Source: Calothrix sp. NIES-4101 (GTDB lineage: Bacteria; Cyanobacteriota; Cyanobacteriia; Cyanobacteriales; Nostocaceae). Taken from it: a stretch of 64,000 bases of DNA. How positions within the stretch are numbered: the first letter of the stretch is position 1; every line of letters begins with the position of its first letter. Where the stretch lies: contig AP018280.1 of the NCBI GenBank assembly GCA_004296455.1, forward strand, positions 3,286,001 through 3,350,000, given 5' to 3'. Positions 1 to 8,336 of this stretch are shown in pieces. The notes under the pieces are model-generated. The model was not told where the DNA came from. It made no database searches and saw nothing but the letters and a program-made list of their open reading frames with translations. The position numbers and the translations under genes were made by a program.

Positions 1-355
1 CTAAAATACCACAACCCAAGTAAAAAATTAAGTACTTAATATGACCGAGTTTTTCTTCAACGTTATTACCAAAAATCCAGAGAAATAACATATTTCCGCC
101 TAAGTGTAGCAATCCACCATGTAGAAATTGGGCGGTAATTAATGTAGCCCATTCCGGAATTGGTTGATTGACAGCAACACCAGTAAAACTGAGGCTAAGT
201 TCGCGGGGTACAACAGCGAACACATGCATGAATCCATCTAGATATTGTGGCGGCAAACTCGACTCATAGATAAAAGCGAGTACATTAATTGCAATTAGCC
301 CAAAAGTAACGTAAGGGGTGATTGTCGTGGGATTATTATCGCGAATTGGAACCAC
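1..355 (-). CDS. Rhomboid family intramembrane serine protease, 3' end cut by window
   Basis: Reading leftward from a GTG at 355, the frame encodes about 118 residues beginning VVPIRDNNPTTITPYVTFG and runs off the window edge. A first membrane helix is followed by a soluble loop and then the motif HGGLLHLGGNMLFLWIFGNN. This is the rhomboid helix-2 signature, in which the His and Asn help form the oxyanion hole. The GxSG serine and the catalytic His of later helices lie beyond the window. The sequence CAGGAAAA about 6 bases upstream of the GTG is a good ribosome binding site and fixes the start. Rhomboids cleave transmembrane substrates within the plasma membrane. The family call is firm. Whether the protease is active cannot be judged from this fragment. 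Confidence 0.85.
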   Translation of the reverse strand, partial: MVPIRDNNPTTITPYVTFGLIAINVLAFIYESSLPPQYLDGFMHVFAVVPRELSLSFTGVAVNQPIPEWATLITAQFLHGGLLHLGGNMLFLWIFGNNVEEKLGHIKYLIFYLGCGIL

Positions 356-763
356 AGGCGTTTTCCTGATATGCAAGCAACAAGGTTCAGAGTACTTGAT
401 TTTTTAGGCGATCGCTTCTAACTAAGGTATGGTAATAATGCTATCTGAGGGTTATTTACAAATGAGTTGCTCTAAGTAAATTAGATATTCTAGAGGAAAA
501 CCCGCCAACAGAAAATATCCAAACTATTCGTTAAAAGTTAATTAGCTGCAATCTCATCTACCACTCACGTTATTTTTGCAACTCATAATTAACCACACAA
601 TCTAAAAACTTGCTGATACTGCAATTCTACAACTAGAACAAGAAAGACAGCGCTATCAAGATTTATTGCAAAAATTGCAGGGAAAAGGTATTAATCCAGA
701 GCAATTATAGATTGTACTTATCTGCATATACATTTCCGGGATAAACTACTGCTTACCCAAAAA
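356..763. other. Intergenic stretch holding a decayed gene tail
   Basis: No intact gene is seen here. The only coding-like signal is the C-terminal remnant listed at 612-710. A HIP1 octamer lies near 404. The rest is AT-rich sequence without a recognisable structure. Confidence 0.5.
612..710 (+). pseudogene. C-terminal remnant of a Uma2/DUF820-type nuclease
   Basis: A 32-codon open stretch ends in TAG at 710 and reads ADTAILQLEQERQRYQDL followed by LQKLQGKGINPEQL. The charged coiled coil closing on a GINPEQL-like end is the hallmark C-terminus of the cyanobacterial Uma2 family of putative restriction-like endonucleases (DUF820), which is highly multicopy in these genomes. A TAA at 603-605 closes the frame upstream and no start or catalytic PD-(D/E)xK part is present, so this is a gene tail left by deletion. 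The assignment rests on the tail alone. Confidence 0.55.
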
Positions 764-1372
764 TTACACATTTTTGAAGTAGTGATAGAGATTCGCAACT
801 ACCATATCTGAAGCCTGTTGTAAATTAGTTGTAACTAATATTTTATAACCAGCAGCAGATGATTTTTCCTGAATATAAAATTCGTATTGCCGACGTTTGG
901 AAGGTTGAAACATAAAAAGTAATTGGTCTTGCAAGGAGTCAAAATGTGATTTTTTGACTAGGCTTGCGTAAGCTAATTGTTCTAGAGGTGCTGTCAATGA
1001 TGTTGTCTGTTGTGTATCGCTAGTTTCGCTTAATTCTAAATTCTTGGCATCAAAAGTGTTCAAAAGTTGGAGTTCTGACTCCGGGAGTAATCGCATCCAA
1101 TCAACTTGATGTTCCCACGTTTCAATGACAGCTAAATCGTGGTTACGAATTCGGCTAAATTCTGGGAAAAGAAAATCCAGTTCATCCTGGGAACTACAAT
1201 TTGCTATGATTGTGCAAGCATTTTCACAGATGTGCGATTGTAGATGAGAAAGGCGATCGCTCACAGCAGAGCTTCGCGTCACTAAATATATCTCAGCAGC
1301 AGATTTAAAACCGCCAAAGATTTGAATTATTCCAGCATGGATAACCAATAATTCTGGCGGTTCATTCTGCAA
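764..1372 (-). CDS. Hypothetical protein
   Basis: The 202-residue open frame has ordinary soluble-protein composition. There is no signal peptide, no clear transmembrane segment and no motif I recognise. The middle (about residues 105-130) is polar and probably a linker, and the C-terminal third is rich in aromatic and basic residues. The start is problematic. The frame opens with TTG at 1372 only 2 bases after an AGGAG, which is too close. The ATG at 1365 sits at ideal distance from that AGGAG but is in another frame and stops after 12 codons. A frameshift near the 5' end, or an unusual start, is possible. It lies downstream of the pirin gene on the same strand. The function is unknown. Confidence 0.55.
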   Translation of the reverse strand: MQNEPPELLVIHAGIIQIFGGFKSAAEIYLVTRSSAVSDRLSHLQSHICENACTIIANCSSQDELDFLFPEFSRIRNHDLAVIETWEHQVDWMRLLPESELQLLNTFDAKNLELSETSDTQQTTSLTAPLEQLAYASLVKKSHFDSLQDQLLFMFQPSKRRQYEFYIQEKSSAAGYKILVTTNLQQASDMVVANLYHYFKNV

Positions 1373-1473
1373 AACTCCTGAAGGTGGATTTATTCTTATC
1401 TCTGTAAAAAGGGGGTTTATTTAATTGATAATATACCCTAAAATACTGAAAAAAATACATAAGTGAAAGTAAT

Positions 1474-2187
1474 TTATGCCATATCAAATAACAAAAACTC
1501 CGCTGAAAATTCTGTTGTAATCATTAATAGTTGTGAATCATGAATTTGTACACTATCACCCATCACCAACAATTTACGATCAAATACAGCCACCCCTCGC
1601 ACCATATATAACCAAGCATAACGATGAGGTTTTAAATTATATTTGATATAATCTCCTGCCTGTAAATAACAGCTATACATTTGAACATCTTGGTTAATTG
1701 TCATCAAAGCATTACTGTTATCAGAGGCTGCTAAGAGTAATAGTTTTCCACTATTTTCCTCTAATGGTAAATATTCCTGTTGATATTTTGGTTGAACTGG
1801 ATGATTAGCATTAATCCAAATATTGAGAAAGTGAGTTGATTTGAACCTACAAGGATTCAATACTTGATAGCTCATGCTTGTTGTGGCGGTAGAGATTCCC
1901 ACTTCGCCAGCTTCAATTAATGACTTTTTTCCCCAACTATTTTTATGTTCAAGTTGTCCTTGCACTACGTAAGTGATAATTTCTGTATTGCAATGATTTT
2001 GACAAGAAAATTCATGTCCGGGATAGAGATAATTGTCATTAATTACTTGCAAACATCTAAATCCCATCTGTTCAGCATCAAAAAAACCTCCAAAAGAAAA
2101 GGTGTGCTGACTCTCCATACATCTCATTTTACTGTTGCCGCGTTTCCAATATTTGTGGATGATATTTTGTGTGGTGTTCGCAAGCAT
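1474..2187 (-). CDS. Pirin-like bicupin protein with degenerate metal site
   Basis: This 237-residue protein has the pirin N-terminal cupin pattern: SQHTFSFGGFFDAEQMGF, then a VINDNYLYPG segment, then EIITYVVQGQLEHKNSWG. Length and layout (two cupin halves) fit the YhhW/pirin family. Some members are iron-dependent quercetin dioxygenases and others are transcriptional cofactors. Aligning by eye, only one of the four usual metal ligands is kept (H65). The first His of the HxH pair is Q63, and the usual HSE segment reads YQV at 107-109. Metal-dependent oxygenase activity is therefore doubtful. The ATG at 2187 has a GGGAG at a 6-base spacing. The AraC-type regulator gene lies 328 bases upstream on the same strand and is a plausible regulator. 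Confidence 0.75.
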   Translation of the reverse strand: MLANTTQNIIHKYWKRGNSKMRCMESQHTFSFGGFFDAEQMGFRCLQVINDNYLYPGHEFSCQNHCNTEIITYVVQGQLEHKNSWGKKSLIEAGEVGISTATTSMSYQVLNPCRFKSTHFLNIWINANHPVQPKYQQEYLPLEENSGKLLLLAASDNSNALMTINQDVQMYSCYLQAGDYIKYNLKPHRYAWLYMVRGVAVFDRKLLVMGDSVQIHDSQLLMITTEFSAEFLLFDMA

Positions 2188-2515
2188 ATCTAACTCCCGA
2201 TATTTGGATGGATATTGATAACAATGAGGGAGAAAACCCCTTTTTTATGCTCATGCGCCGAAAAAAGGAGAAATGGGAAGTACTGATTCTTGCACCTGGG
2301 TGAAAAACCAAGGCTGCGCGTTAAAAACTAAATTTCTGCTTTATCAGCCCGATTTTTTGGTTTTGTTGAGAATGATGCAAGACGTTCAGTTTTAGAATAT
2401 ATCCGTTGCACTTTTTGTTTAAGTCTATAATTCGCTATACAACAGGTTAGTCATGCAACGATAACCCTAATGTAAGAGTTTTGATGGCAATCTGTATAGA
2501 AAAATGCTGCTCTTT
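2188..2515. other. Intergenic region between AraC regulator and pirin gene
   Basis: This 328-base stretch contains the ribosome binding site of the pirin gene and presumably its promoter. I see no further gene, and short open frames here have no supporting signals. Confidence 0.4.
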
Positions 2516-3508
2516 TTAGAATGAACTTGCGATTTTCCCAAAACTCATTCGCGGTAATAATAGCTGAAAGTATTGAGAGTTTTTAGATGTCAAATGATTT
2601 GTATGCAAGCTGTTCCGCATTGTTTGTGGGGTGACACCAAATTGGCGTTTAAAATAACGTGTAAAATGACTTTGATCGGCAAAACCACAACGCGCAGAAA
2701 TTTCACCTAGAGCTAAATCTTGGTGTTTTAGCATTTGTTTTGCCCGTTCTAAACGTTGTTCAATCACATAATTGTAGGGAGTCATCCCCATTGACTGTTT
2801 AAAAAGTCGAATGAAATAATATTGACTCATCCCAACTGCTGCGGCAATTTCCGATAACTTGATATTTTCTTCCAGATGGGCTTGAATATAGTCGATAGCC
2901 TGTTTTAGTCTGTAACGAGATAAACCTTCTGTATCACTTGGCGACTGTAGTTTTTTGACACTGTAGTGTTTTAACAAATGTACTGTTAAAGTTGTAGCTA
3001 GAGATTCTGCATAAATATTTCCCAGCGAATATTCTGACTCAATATCGGCTTTTAGGGCTAACATAATATGCTCGATTAGAGAGTCGGTAATGGCAACTTG
3101 GGCAATTAATTCGATATTATTGTCATCCATTAATTCATGGAACACTTGCTTCACAAATTCCGGACAAAGTGCCAAAATTAAAAACTCGGCATTCTGATCC
3201 CATGCCATCCAGTTCTGGATATTTGCTGGTACTATACCAATACTGCCGCGACTAATTTCGTACTTGCCAAACTTACCACCCAAGCGCGACTTGAGTTGTA
3301 ATGAAGAATCTTGATAATTTAAATTTAACCACAGCAGATGATGGGAATAATAATGTTCTGGACATTCGTGGGCTGAAGTTTGATAGTGAGCCAGAAAAAC
3401 ATGGTTCCAACCTGCACTCTGACTTGACAATGTGGGTAAATGAGACAGCAGTCGGTTCGAGTCCTCTGATTTTTTGATGTCCAGAACTAAAGCGTTGTCA
3501 TTAATCAT
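2516..3508 (-). CDS. AraC family transcriptional regulator
   Basis: The last 100 or so residues form the double helix-turn-helix of AraC/XylS regulators. The first helix set is around LSEIAAAVGMSQYYFIRLFK and the second around GEISARCGFADQSHFTRYFK, followed by the usual FGVTPQTMR. The N-terminal 200 residues resemble the cupin-like effector part of AraC proteins that bind small aromatic or unknown ligands. I chose the ATG at 3508 (330 residues), which is preceded by AGGTG at a 6-base spacing. The longer frame back to 3628 would need a TTG and lacks a ribosome binding site. The pirin-like gene downstream on the same strand is the nearest candidate target. Confidence 0.85.
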   Translation of the reverse strand: MINDNALVLDIKKSEDSNRLLSHLPTLSSQSAGWNHVFLAHYQTSAHECPEHYYSHHLLWLNLNYQDSSLQLKSRLGGKFGKYEISRGSIGIVPANIQNWMAWDQNAEFLILALCPEFVKQVFHELMDDNNIELIAQVAITDSLIEHIMLALKADIESEYSLGNIYAESLATTLTVHLLKHYSVKKLQSPSDTEGLSRYRLKQAIDYIQAHLEENIKLSEIAAAVGMSQYYFIRLFKQSMGMTPYNYVIEQRLERAKQMLKHQDLALGEISARCGFADQSHFTRYFKRQFGVTPQTMRNSLHTNHLTSKNSQYFQLLLPRMSFGKIASSF

Positions 3509-4013
3509 AGATTGCACCTGAATTGTTGCGTGCGACACTGCTGCTTGAGTCACAGTTTTCCTCGTTAGTTGGTAGTTACGGCATGGAATGGAAAATAAAT
3601 CAATCCAAATTGGGGAACACAATGCCAAACCAACTAACAGTGAGACTTATACAAGATAATTGCAGCAAGCATAACAAAAAAAATTCAAGTGCAGGTATTT
3701 TTTTTCATATAAAAAATTAATACCGTTAATCATCTCAACTATTTACATAAATAAATAGACAAAATACCCAACTTATGTTTTTTACGTAATCATAATGTTT
3801 TGCTTTAATTTATTTTTTTCTTTCCGTAGTTTATTAGCTAAAAAAATAACTTGCTGACATTTGAGATTATTATAAAACTATTGATTTTGATGATTTATTG
3901 ATAAATAATTTTTATTGCGATCGCCTGTTTTTCCTTTCTGTTTTTCGACAGTCCTAAATAATTAAACTCGAAGTATTAAAATTGAATCATACGAACAATA
4001 CAGACTCGTATTA
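3509..4013. other. AT-rich intergenic region
   Basis: This is very AT-rich sequence with several A/T runs. It holds the promoter region of the AraC gene and the 3' flank of the membrane hydrolase gene. I see no gene, repeat or strong hairpin. Confidence 0.4.
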
Positions 4014-4619
4014 TTACTGTTTAAACGTGACAGAATTAGATGCATGAAAACGCTTAAAAACGCGAAAATATAAAAATAGAGTCATATAAATCAAATTTAC
4101 AGCAATAATAAGTCCTTTGCTTATCAAAGATTGCTGTAGCGGGAAAATATAAATACTGGCGATAAAAACTAATAACTTCTTTATCAGAGCGACTATTTTA
4201 CCGTGATGTTTGATATCCCAGTAGGAAATGGGACTAATAAACCGGTAATTACTGAAAGGGTAAAAATGCCTATGGGCATCATCATGATGAACAGGCAAGT
4301 CACCAAGACAATGTAACAAAGCACTAAGGAGAATCATTTCCATCTGCCCACAGTTCAAGTAATATGTAACAACTATCCCCATTAAGATTAGGGGGATGGA
4401 ATGAAATCCGTGAGTCATATTTTGCCAAAAAGGGCTAAAGTAAATTTCCGTCCAAATTCGTGTTTCCGATTGACGACGGATGATTTTTGCCCAAAAATAC
4501 ATGAAAAACATGGGCACATCTGGTAAAACTGCACCAAGAACGATGGCAATTGTGGCTTGGGGTTGTGTGGGTGTAATGAGAATTGCTAAATTAGCGATCG
4601 CATGACTCGGTGTATTCAT
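4014..4619 (-). CDS. YdjM/DUF457-type membrane-bound metal-dependent hydrolase
   Basis: This is a 201-residue multi-pass membrane protein. It begins MNTPSHAIANLAILI, the typical opening of the DUF457 (LexA-binding, YdjM-like) family. It contains VLGAVLPDVPMF, a histidine (HGFHSIP) before a helix, and the His/Asp-rich motif DLPVHHDDAHRH followed by ISYWDIKHHG. The family is predicted to be metal-dependent, like phospholipase C-type hydrolases, but the substrate is not established. Helices flank the His-rich loop on both sides and the C-terminus is a basic tail. The gene is divergent from the carboxypeptidase gene, sharing a 133-base intergenic region with a HIP1 site. No clear ribosome binding site precedes the ATG. 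Confidence 0.75.
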   Translation of the reverse strand: MNTPSHAIANLAILITPTQPQATIAIVLGAVLPDVPMFFMYFWAKIIRRQSETRIWTEIYFSPFWQNMTHGFHSIPLILMGIVVTYYLNCGQMEMILLSALLHCLGDLPVHHDDAHRHFYPFSNYRFISPISYWDIKHHGKIVALIKKLLVFIASIYIFPLQQSLISKGLIIAVNLIYMTLFLYFRVFKRFHASNSVTFKQ

Positions 4620-4752
4620 TGAGGTTATGGGTGATTAGATTTTATTTTCCCTTTTTCCTTTTCCCTTGTATGATTTGTCATGAACTTGGCGATCGCCAAT
4701 TGACTCTTGTGGGGTATTACAATTATCGCTGGAGCAACCTAAACCCCAAATT

Positions 4753-6108
4753 ATGCACAAATCCCTTAGTTTTACTACTGCGCTATCTTGTGTATTGCTT
4801 GCACTGACGGGCGGATGTTCGCTGTCGGACTCATCTGCGAAAAAATCGACTTCACAACAAAATGTAGTGAATGCCGTCGCACCTATCCCCAAACCAGAAC
4901 CACCTTTAATTTTTCCCCCAGATAATCCCAACCCAACAGCAAACGCCAAAGTATTAGAATACGTTAAATCTCTGGCTCCGTATGGTTCTGCTCAACAACG
5001 CCACGGAATTTGGATGCAATCTGGCGAGCAACTCTTGGCAAATCATCAAGGTACTACCCCAATGACTGCTGCCTCTATCAGTAAAGTCGCCACAACCTTA
5101 GCAGCATTAAAAACCTTCGGTGCAGAGCATGTATTTGTCACACAAATAAGTACAAACGGTATAATTGAAAACGGATTCCTCAAAGGCGATTTAGTTATTC
5201 AAGGTGGCGAAGACCCATTTTTCGTTTGGGAAGAAGCGATCGCTTTAGGTAATACCCTCAGGAAAATGGGTATCAAAGAAATTACGGGTGATTTAATTAT
5301 TGCTGACAAGTTTTATATGAACTTTAGTCGCAACCCATCCACAGTCGGTAATTTCCTCAAAATGGCGTTAAATAGCCAAACCTGGAACACACAAGTTATT
5401 AACGCCTATAAATCATTACCAGCAGACACGCCCAAACCCCAGGTAATTATCAATGGTAAAGTCAAAGCCCTAACCATAGCACCCGCCAATATTCAATCAT
5501 TAGTGCGCCACAACTCCTATCCCCTAGCTGAATTATTGAAAAAAATGAATAATTTCAGCAATAATGCCATGGCGGATATGCTTGCTGACTCAATTGGTGG
5601 AGCGCCAATGGTAGCTCAAATAGCCGCAGCCACCGCAGAAGTACCGCAAAATGAAATTTATCTCATCAATGGTTCTGGGTTAACCTACAAAAACAAAATT
5701 TCCCCCCGTGCGGCGATTGCCATGTTTCGGGCAATTGAAAAACACCTCAAACAGCAAAATATGACTGTTGCAGATGTCTTTACAGTCATTGGAGAGGATG
5801 AAGGAATCTTAAAGCCGCGTGCAATACCGAAATTTGCCGTCGTTAAGTCAGGTAGTTTAGATAGCACCAGCGCCTTAGTTGGGGCAATCCCAACGCAAAA
5901 ACAAGGTACAGTCTGGTTTGCAATTATGAATTTTAGCGGCGACTTAGTACAATTCCGCAAACAGCAGGATATATTTTTAACCAGTTTAGTCAAAGATTGG
6001 GGTGCAGTCAGTGCAGCACCCGCAGAATTAGCAGCCAATCCAGCCAGAAAGGATAAAATTTCCAATACTGAAATAGTGATGACACAGCAGTCAACCGTAA
6101 GTCGGTAA
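4753..6108 (+). CDS. dacB: D-alanyl-D-alanine carboxypeptidase/endopeptidase (PBP4, peptidase S13 family)
   Basis: The three penicillin-binding motifs are present in order: SxxK as SISK at residues 108-111, SxN as SNN within NNFSNNAMADML, and KTG as KSG within AVVKSGSLDSTSA. The 451-residue length and the insertion between the first two motifs fit class C PBP4-type enzymes. These remove the terminal D-Ala from peptidoglycan stem peptides or cleave cross-links in the periplasm. The N-terminus has a hydrophobic segment ending in LTGGCS, so it may be a lipoprotein, although the lipobox is imperfect. The region from about 25 to 62 is a proline-rich, low-complexity linker. The start is the first ATG of the frame. 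Acyl-enzyme chemistry at S108 is expected. Confidence 0.88.
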   Translation: MHKSLSFTTALSCVLLALTGGCSLSDSSAKKSTSQQNVVNAVAPIPKPEPPLIFPPDNPNPTANAKVLEYVKSLAPYGSAQQRHGIWMQSGEQLLANHQGTTPMTAASISKVATTLAALKTFGAEHVFVTQISTNGIIENGFLKGDLVIQGGEDPFFVWEEAIALGNTLRKMGIKEITGDLIIADKFYMNFSRNPSTVGNFLKMALNSQTWNTQVINAYKSLPADTPKPQVIINGKVKALTIAPANIQSLVRHNSYPLAELLKKMNNFSNNAMADMLADSIGGAPMVAQIAAATAEVPQNEIYLINGSGLTYKNKISPRAAIAMFRAIEKHLKQQNMTVADVFTVIGEDEGILKPRAIPKFAVVKSGSLDSTSALVGAIPTQKQGTVWFAIMNFSGDLVQFRKQQDIFLTSLVKDWGAVSAAPAELAANPARKDKISNTEIVMTQQSTVSR

Positions 6109-6131
6109 CGCTCTGAGAATAAAGTACAAAA

Positions 6132-6163
6132 GTAGGGTGCTGTTGGCGCAGCATAACGCACCA
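6132..6163. repeat. Dispersed cyanobacterial inverted repeat (GTAGGGTGC...GCACC type)
   Basis: GGTGC at 6136-6140 pairs with GCACC at 6158-6162. The centre, TGTTGGCGCAGCATAAC, matches the widespread intergenic 'GGTGCGTTA-GCTGCGCC-AACGCACC' element of filamentous cyanobacteria. It lies 24 bases after the carboxypeptidase stop and may also help end transcription. Confidence 0.5.
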
Positions 6164-6354
6164 TTCCCAATAAAATCGAAACTTGTAGGTGATTAAATTA
6201 AATTCTCATTCCTAAGTGATATATCGTTTCTCTCCCTAATCTTTCAGAATTTTTCTAACAATGACAAAGATATATTTTCCTTTGGCAACTTTCAATAATG
6301 AAACATTAAGTCATCTCCAGTCAGCCTAATCAGCTATGATTAATTTTTCTGTAT

Positions 6355-6485
6355 GTCTCCCTTTCTCCCCATTTCCGCGTCCGTTTTATCGTCATTACTC
6401 AGGCAGAAATTAATGTCATGCTCGGCTAATTGCTTAAAATTAAAATTTCTCCGCGTCCCCGCGTCTCTAAGTCTCCGTGTCAGTC
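6355..6485. repeat. Degenerate 'gcgtctccgtgtc' low-complexity tracts
   Basis: Two C-rich tracts (about 6355-6385 and 6452-6483) consist of imperfect copies of short 'CCGCGTC/TCTCCGTGTC' units. Similar tracts occur intergenically near 26786, 28741 and 32126, so this is a dispersed repeat type rather than coding sequence. Confidence 0.5.
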
Positions 6486-6545
6486 TTAATAAGAAGTATG
6501 CAACCGGAAATGATATCTTATCATCTGGGCAAGTCACTAATCACC

Positions 6546-7613
6546 TTAACAGAGCCAATTTTCTTTATTCAAAGGAGTTTTCCACTCATTAATCAACGTT
6601 GACGCAAACTCATGACGGGGAGGATTTCCCTCTGGACAATTACTCCAATATGCGATTTCGAGTGCAGTCTTTAAGCCATGCTCACTATTAATATCTTTGT
6701 AACATTCAATATACCTATGACAATCATATACACCCTGCATAGGTTCAGATGTACGCCTAGTATCCCCAACATAAAGAACAATATTGGCAGTAGCATCACA
6801 AATAAAGTATAAACATGCTTGACCTCGAAAATCTTTGTCTCGCAACAGCGAAGGGGATATGGATTTTCGCGGCAGAAAAAACGGGTTCACAGATACAGAT
6901 GTTGTGGTATAGCAGTTTTGATTCTCGCAGGCGTACCTTTGGTAAGCCGAAATTATATTTTTCCAACGTGTTAGAGTATCTTTGCTTAACCTTTGCCTCA
7001 TCGGTTCAGATTGAATCATCTGATGACTTGATTCCAAGTGATAAAGTTGGTTTTGAATGATGATTTGCAGTTCCAGCGAATGATATATCTTGCGAAGCCG
7101 TTTCAGAATGCGCTCTTTGCGCTTGCGTAATGTACCTTCGCTAACATCGGTAAAACCTCGCTCCTGATATTGCTCAACAATTTCTTTCCAGGACAGATTA
7201 TCAATTATTTTTAGTGTCAATAGTTCTTGCTCATCTGGATTGAGCATTTTTAATGCCATCTCTACCAACTGGAAATTTTCCGTCAATTCCTCATTAGGGG
7301 TAACTCCACTACTAGGGGAAGACTCTAACCAACTTTCTTCCAATTGTAAGACTCTTGCCTGGCTGCGACTACGTTCCCGAATGATATTAAACGCAGTTGC
7401 TCGAATCCAGCCAAGGGGATTTTCAATTTGCTCACCTCGTTCAATTCGTTCAACACCGCGCATAAATGCATCGCTGAGAATTTCTGAGGGGCTATAGCAC
7501 TCAAGTAAGTTAAACTGTTTGAGGCTGCGTTTAATAAACGCTAGCATGGATATGCCAGAAGGACTTCCAGAATTAAGTAAAACCTGGAACTCTTCAAAAA
7601 AGCGCTCCATCAT
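6546..7613 (-). CDS. ECF-like sigma factor fused to a GIY-YIG-type domain
   Basis: Residues 1-180 look like a sigma-70 family factor of the ECF type. Region 2 lies around SDAFMRGVERIERG through NPLGWIRATAFNIIRERSRS (about 45-85). Region 4 is at about 115-180, with LNPDEQELLTLKIIDNLSWKEI and a second helix rich in Arg/Lys. After a linker (about 185-262) the C-terminal 90 residues carry a GIY-YIG-like fold. This has LYFICD at 268-273 for the GIY strand, LYVGDT at 280-285 for the YIG strand, then R300, E335 in HEFASTLINEW and a final PLNKENW. GIY-YIG domains are nucleases or nucleic-acid binders. The frame is continuous, with AGGAG 9 bases before the ATG. It is divergent from the small gene at 7900. 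The fusion is unusual, and its biological role is not known to me. Confidence 0.8.
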   Translation of the reverse strand: MMERFFEEFQVLLNSGSPSGISMLAFIKRSLKQFNLLECYSPSEILSDAFMRGVERIERGEQIENPLGWIRATAFNIIRERSRSQARVLQLEESWLESSPSSGVTPNEELTENFQLVEMALKMLNPDEQELLTLKIIDNLSWKEIVEQYQERGFTDVSEGTLRKRKERILKRLRKIYHSLELQIIIQNQLYHLESSHQMIQSEPMRQRLSKDTLTRWKNIISAYQRYACENQNCYTTTSVSVNPFFLPRKSISPSLLRDKDFRGQACLYFICDATANIVLYVGDTRRTSEPMQGVYDCHRYIECYKDINSEHGLKTALEIAYWSNCPEGNPPRHEFASTLINEWKTPLNKENWLC

Positions 7614-7899
7614 TAGTGTGGACTCCTGGTTAAATTAATCAAATCAAAGCAAAGACAACTAAAAATCATTGAATCTTCACAATTTAGTGATTTTTATCCC
7701 AATTTTGTGACCTAGATAACCAAAATTCACATCCATCGCCGTCACAAATCATCTTGAACATTCACTATATTAAGGTGACATACAAACAGCATTTCACAGT
7801 TAAGGCGATCGCCTACAGGATACTACGCAGCGTCAAAGCATAATTTTTTGCATTGCGTCAGTCCATAATGCACATTAATTTTGAGAAAGGTTCTCCATA

Positions 7900-8196
7900 A
7901 TGCTAATAGACATCAATAATTCCAGTTTTTCATTGACTTTAGAAAATCAACAACTTATTCAAGAATATTTTCAACTAGCGTTATTAGAAACATTATCTGA
8001 ATCTGAAGCGCAGCGAATTTTGGAAATTATCGAAATAGCTCAACATGATGAATTTTTAAGCTTTTGGCTCAATGAAGCTGATCACCTCATCGGACATCAA
8101 TTAAATCTCATTGATGAAAATGAATGCAAAAACCAGCAAGCTATACTCCAGGAATATCTTGATGCCAAATATTTAGAAATCAAGCAATTGACTTAA
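7900..8196 (+). CDS. Small acidic hypothetical protein
   Basis: This 98-residue, Glu/Gln/Leu-rich protein is predicted to be almost entirely helical, with no membrane segment and no motif I know. The ATG is preceded by AAAGG at a 9-base spacing, which supports translation. It is transcribed divergently from the sigma-GIY-YIG gene across a 286-base region, so the two may share regulatory DNA. A partner role such as an anti-sigma protein is only a guess from position. The composition also fits small cyanobacterial proteins of unknown function. Confidence 0.6.
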   Translation: MLIDINNSSFSLTLENQQLIQEYFQLALLETLSESEAQRILEIIEIAQHDEFLSFWLNEADHLIGHQLNLIDENECKNQQAILQEYLDAKYLEIKQLT

Positions 8197-8336
8197 AAAA
8201 CAACCCATGCTGATTAGGGATAAAAACTGATAAATCAGTGTGGTTTTGTCTTTTTATATAGTGAGTCTTGACTGACTGGTGTGACATGCTCAAGCTGAAA
8301 CCAAAATCATACTAGCTTGCTGTGAATTAAACTAAT

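Larger units (their letters stand above)
6109..6545. other. Intergenic region with dispersed-repeat fragments
   Basis: No gene is seen. The stretch contains an inverted repeat at 6132-6163 and C/G-rich tracts of the 'gcgtctccgtgtc' type at about 6355-6485. Both are listed separately. Confidence 0.5.

Noticed and set aside
2129-2311. 60-codon minus-strand open frame overlapping the pirin start
   Set aside because: It overlaps the pirin gene's 5' end, lacks a ribosome binding site and has a composition unlike a protein.
5685-6170. 161-codon open frame opposite the carboxypeptidase gene
   Set aside because: It is the antisense of a gene with clear motifs, so it is a shadow.
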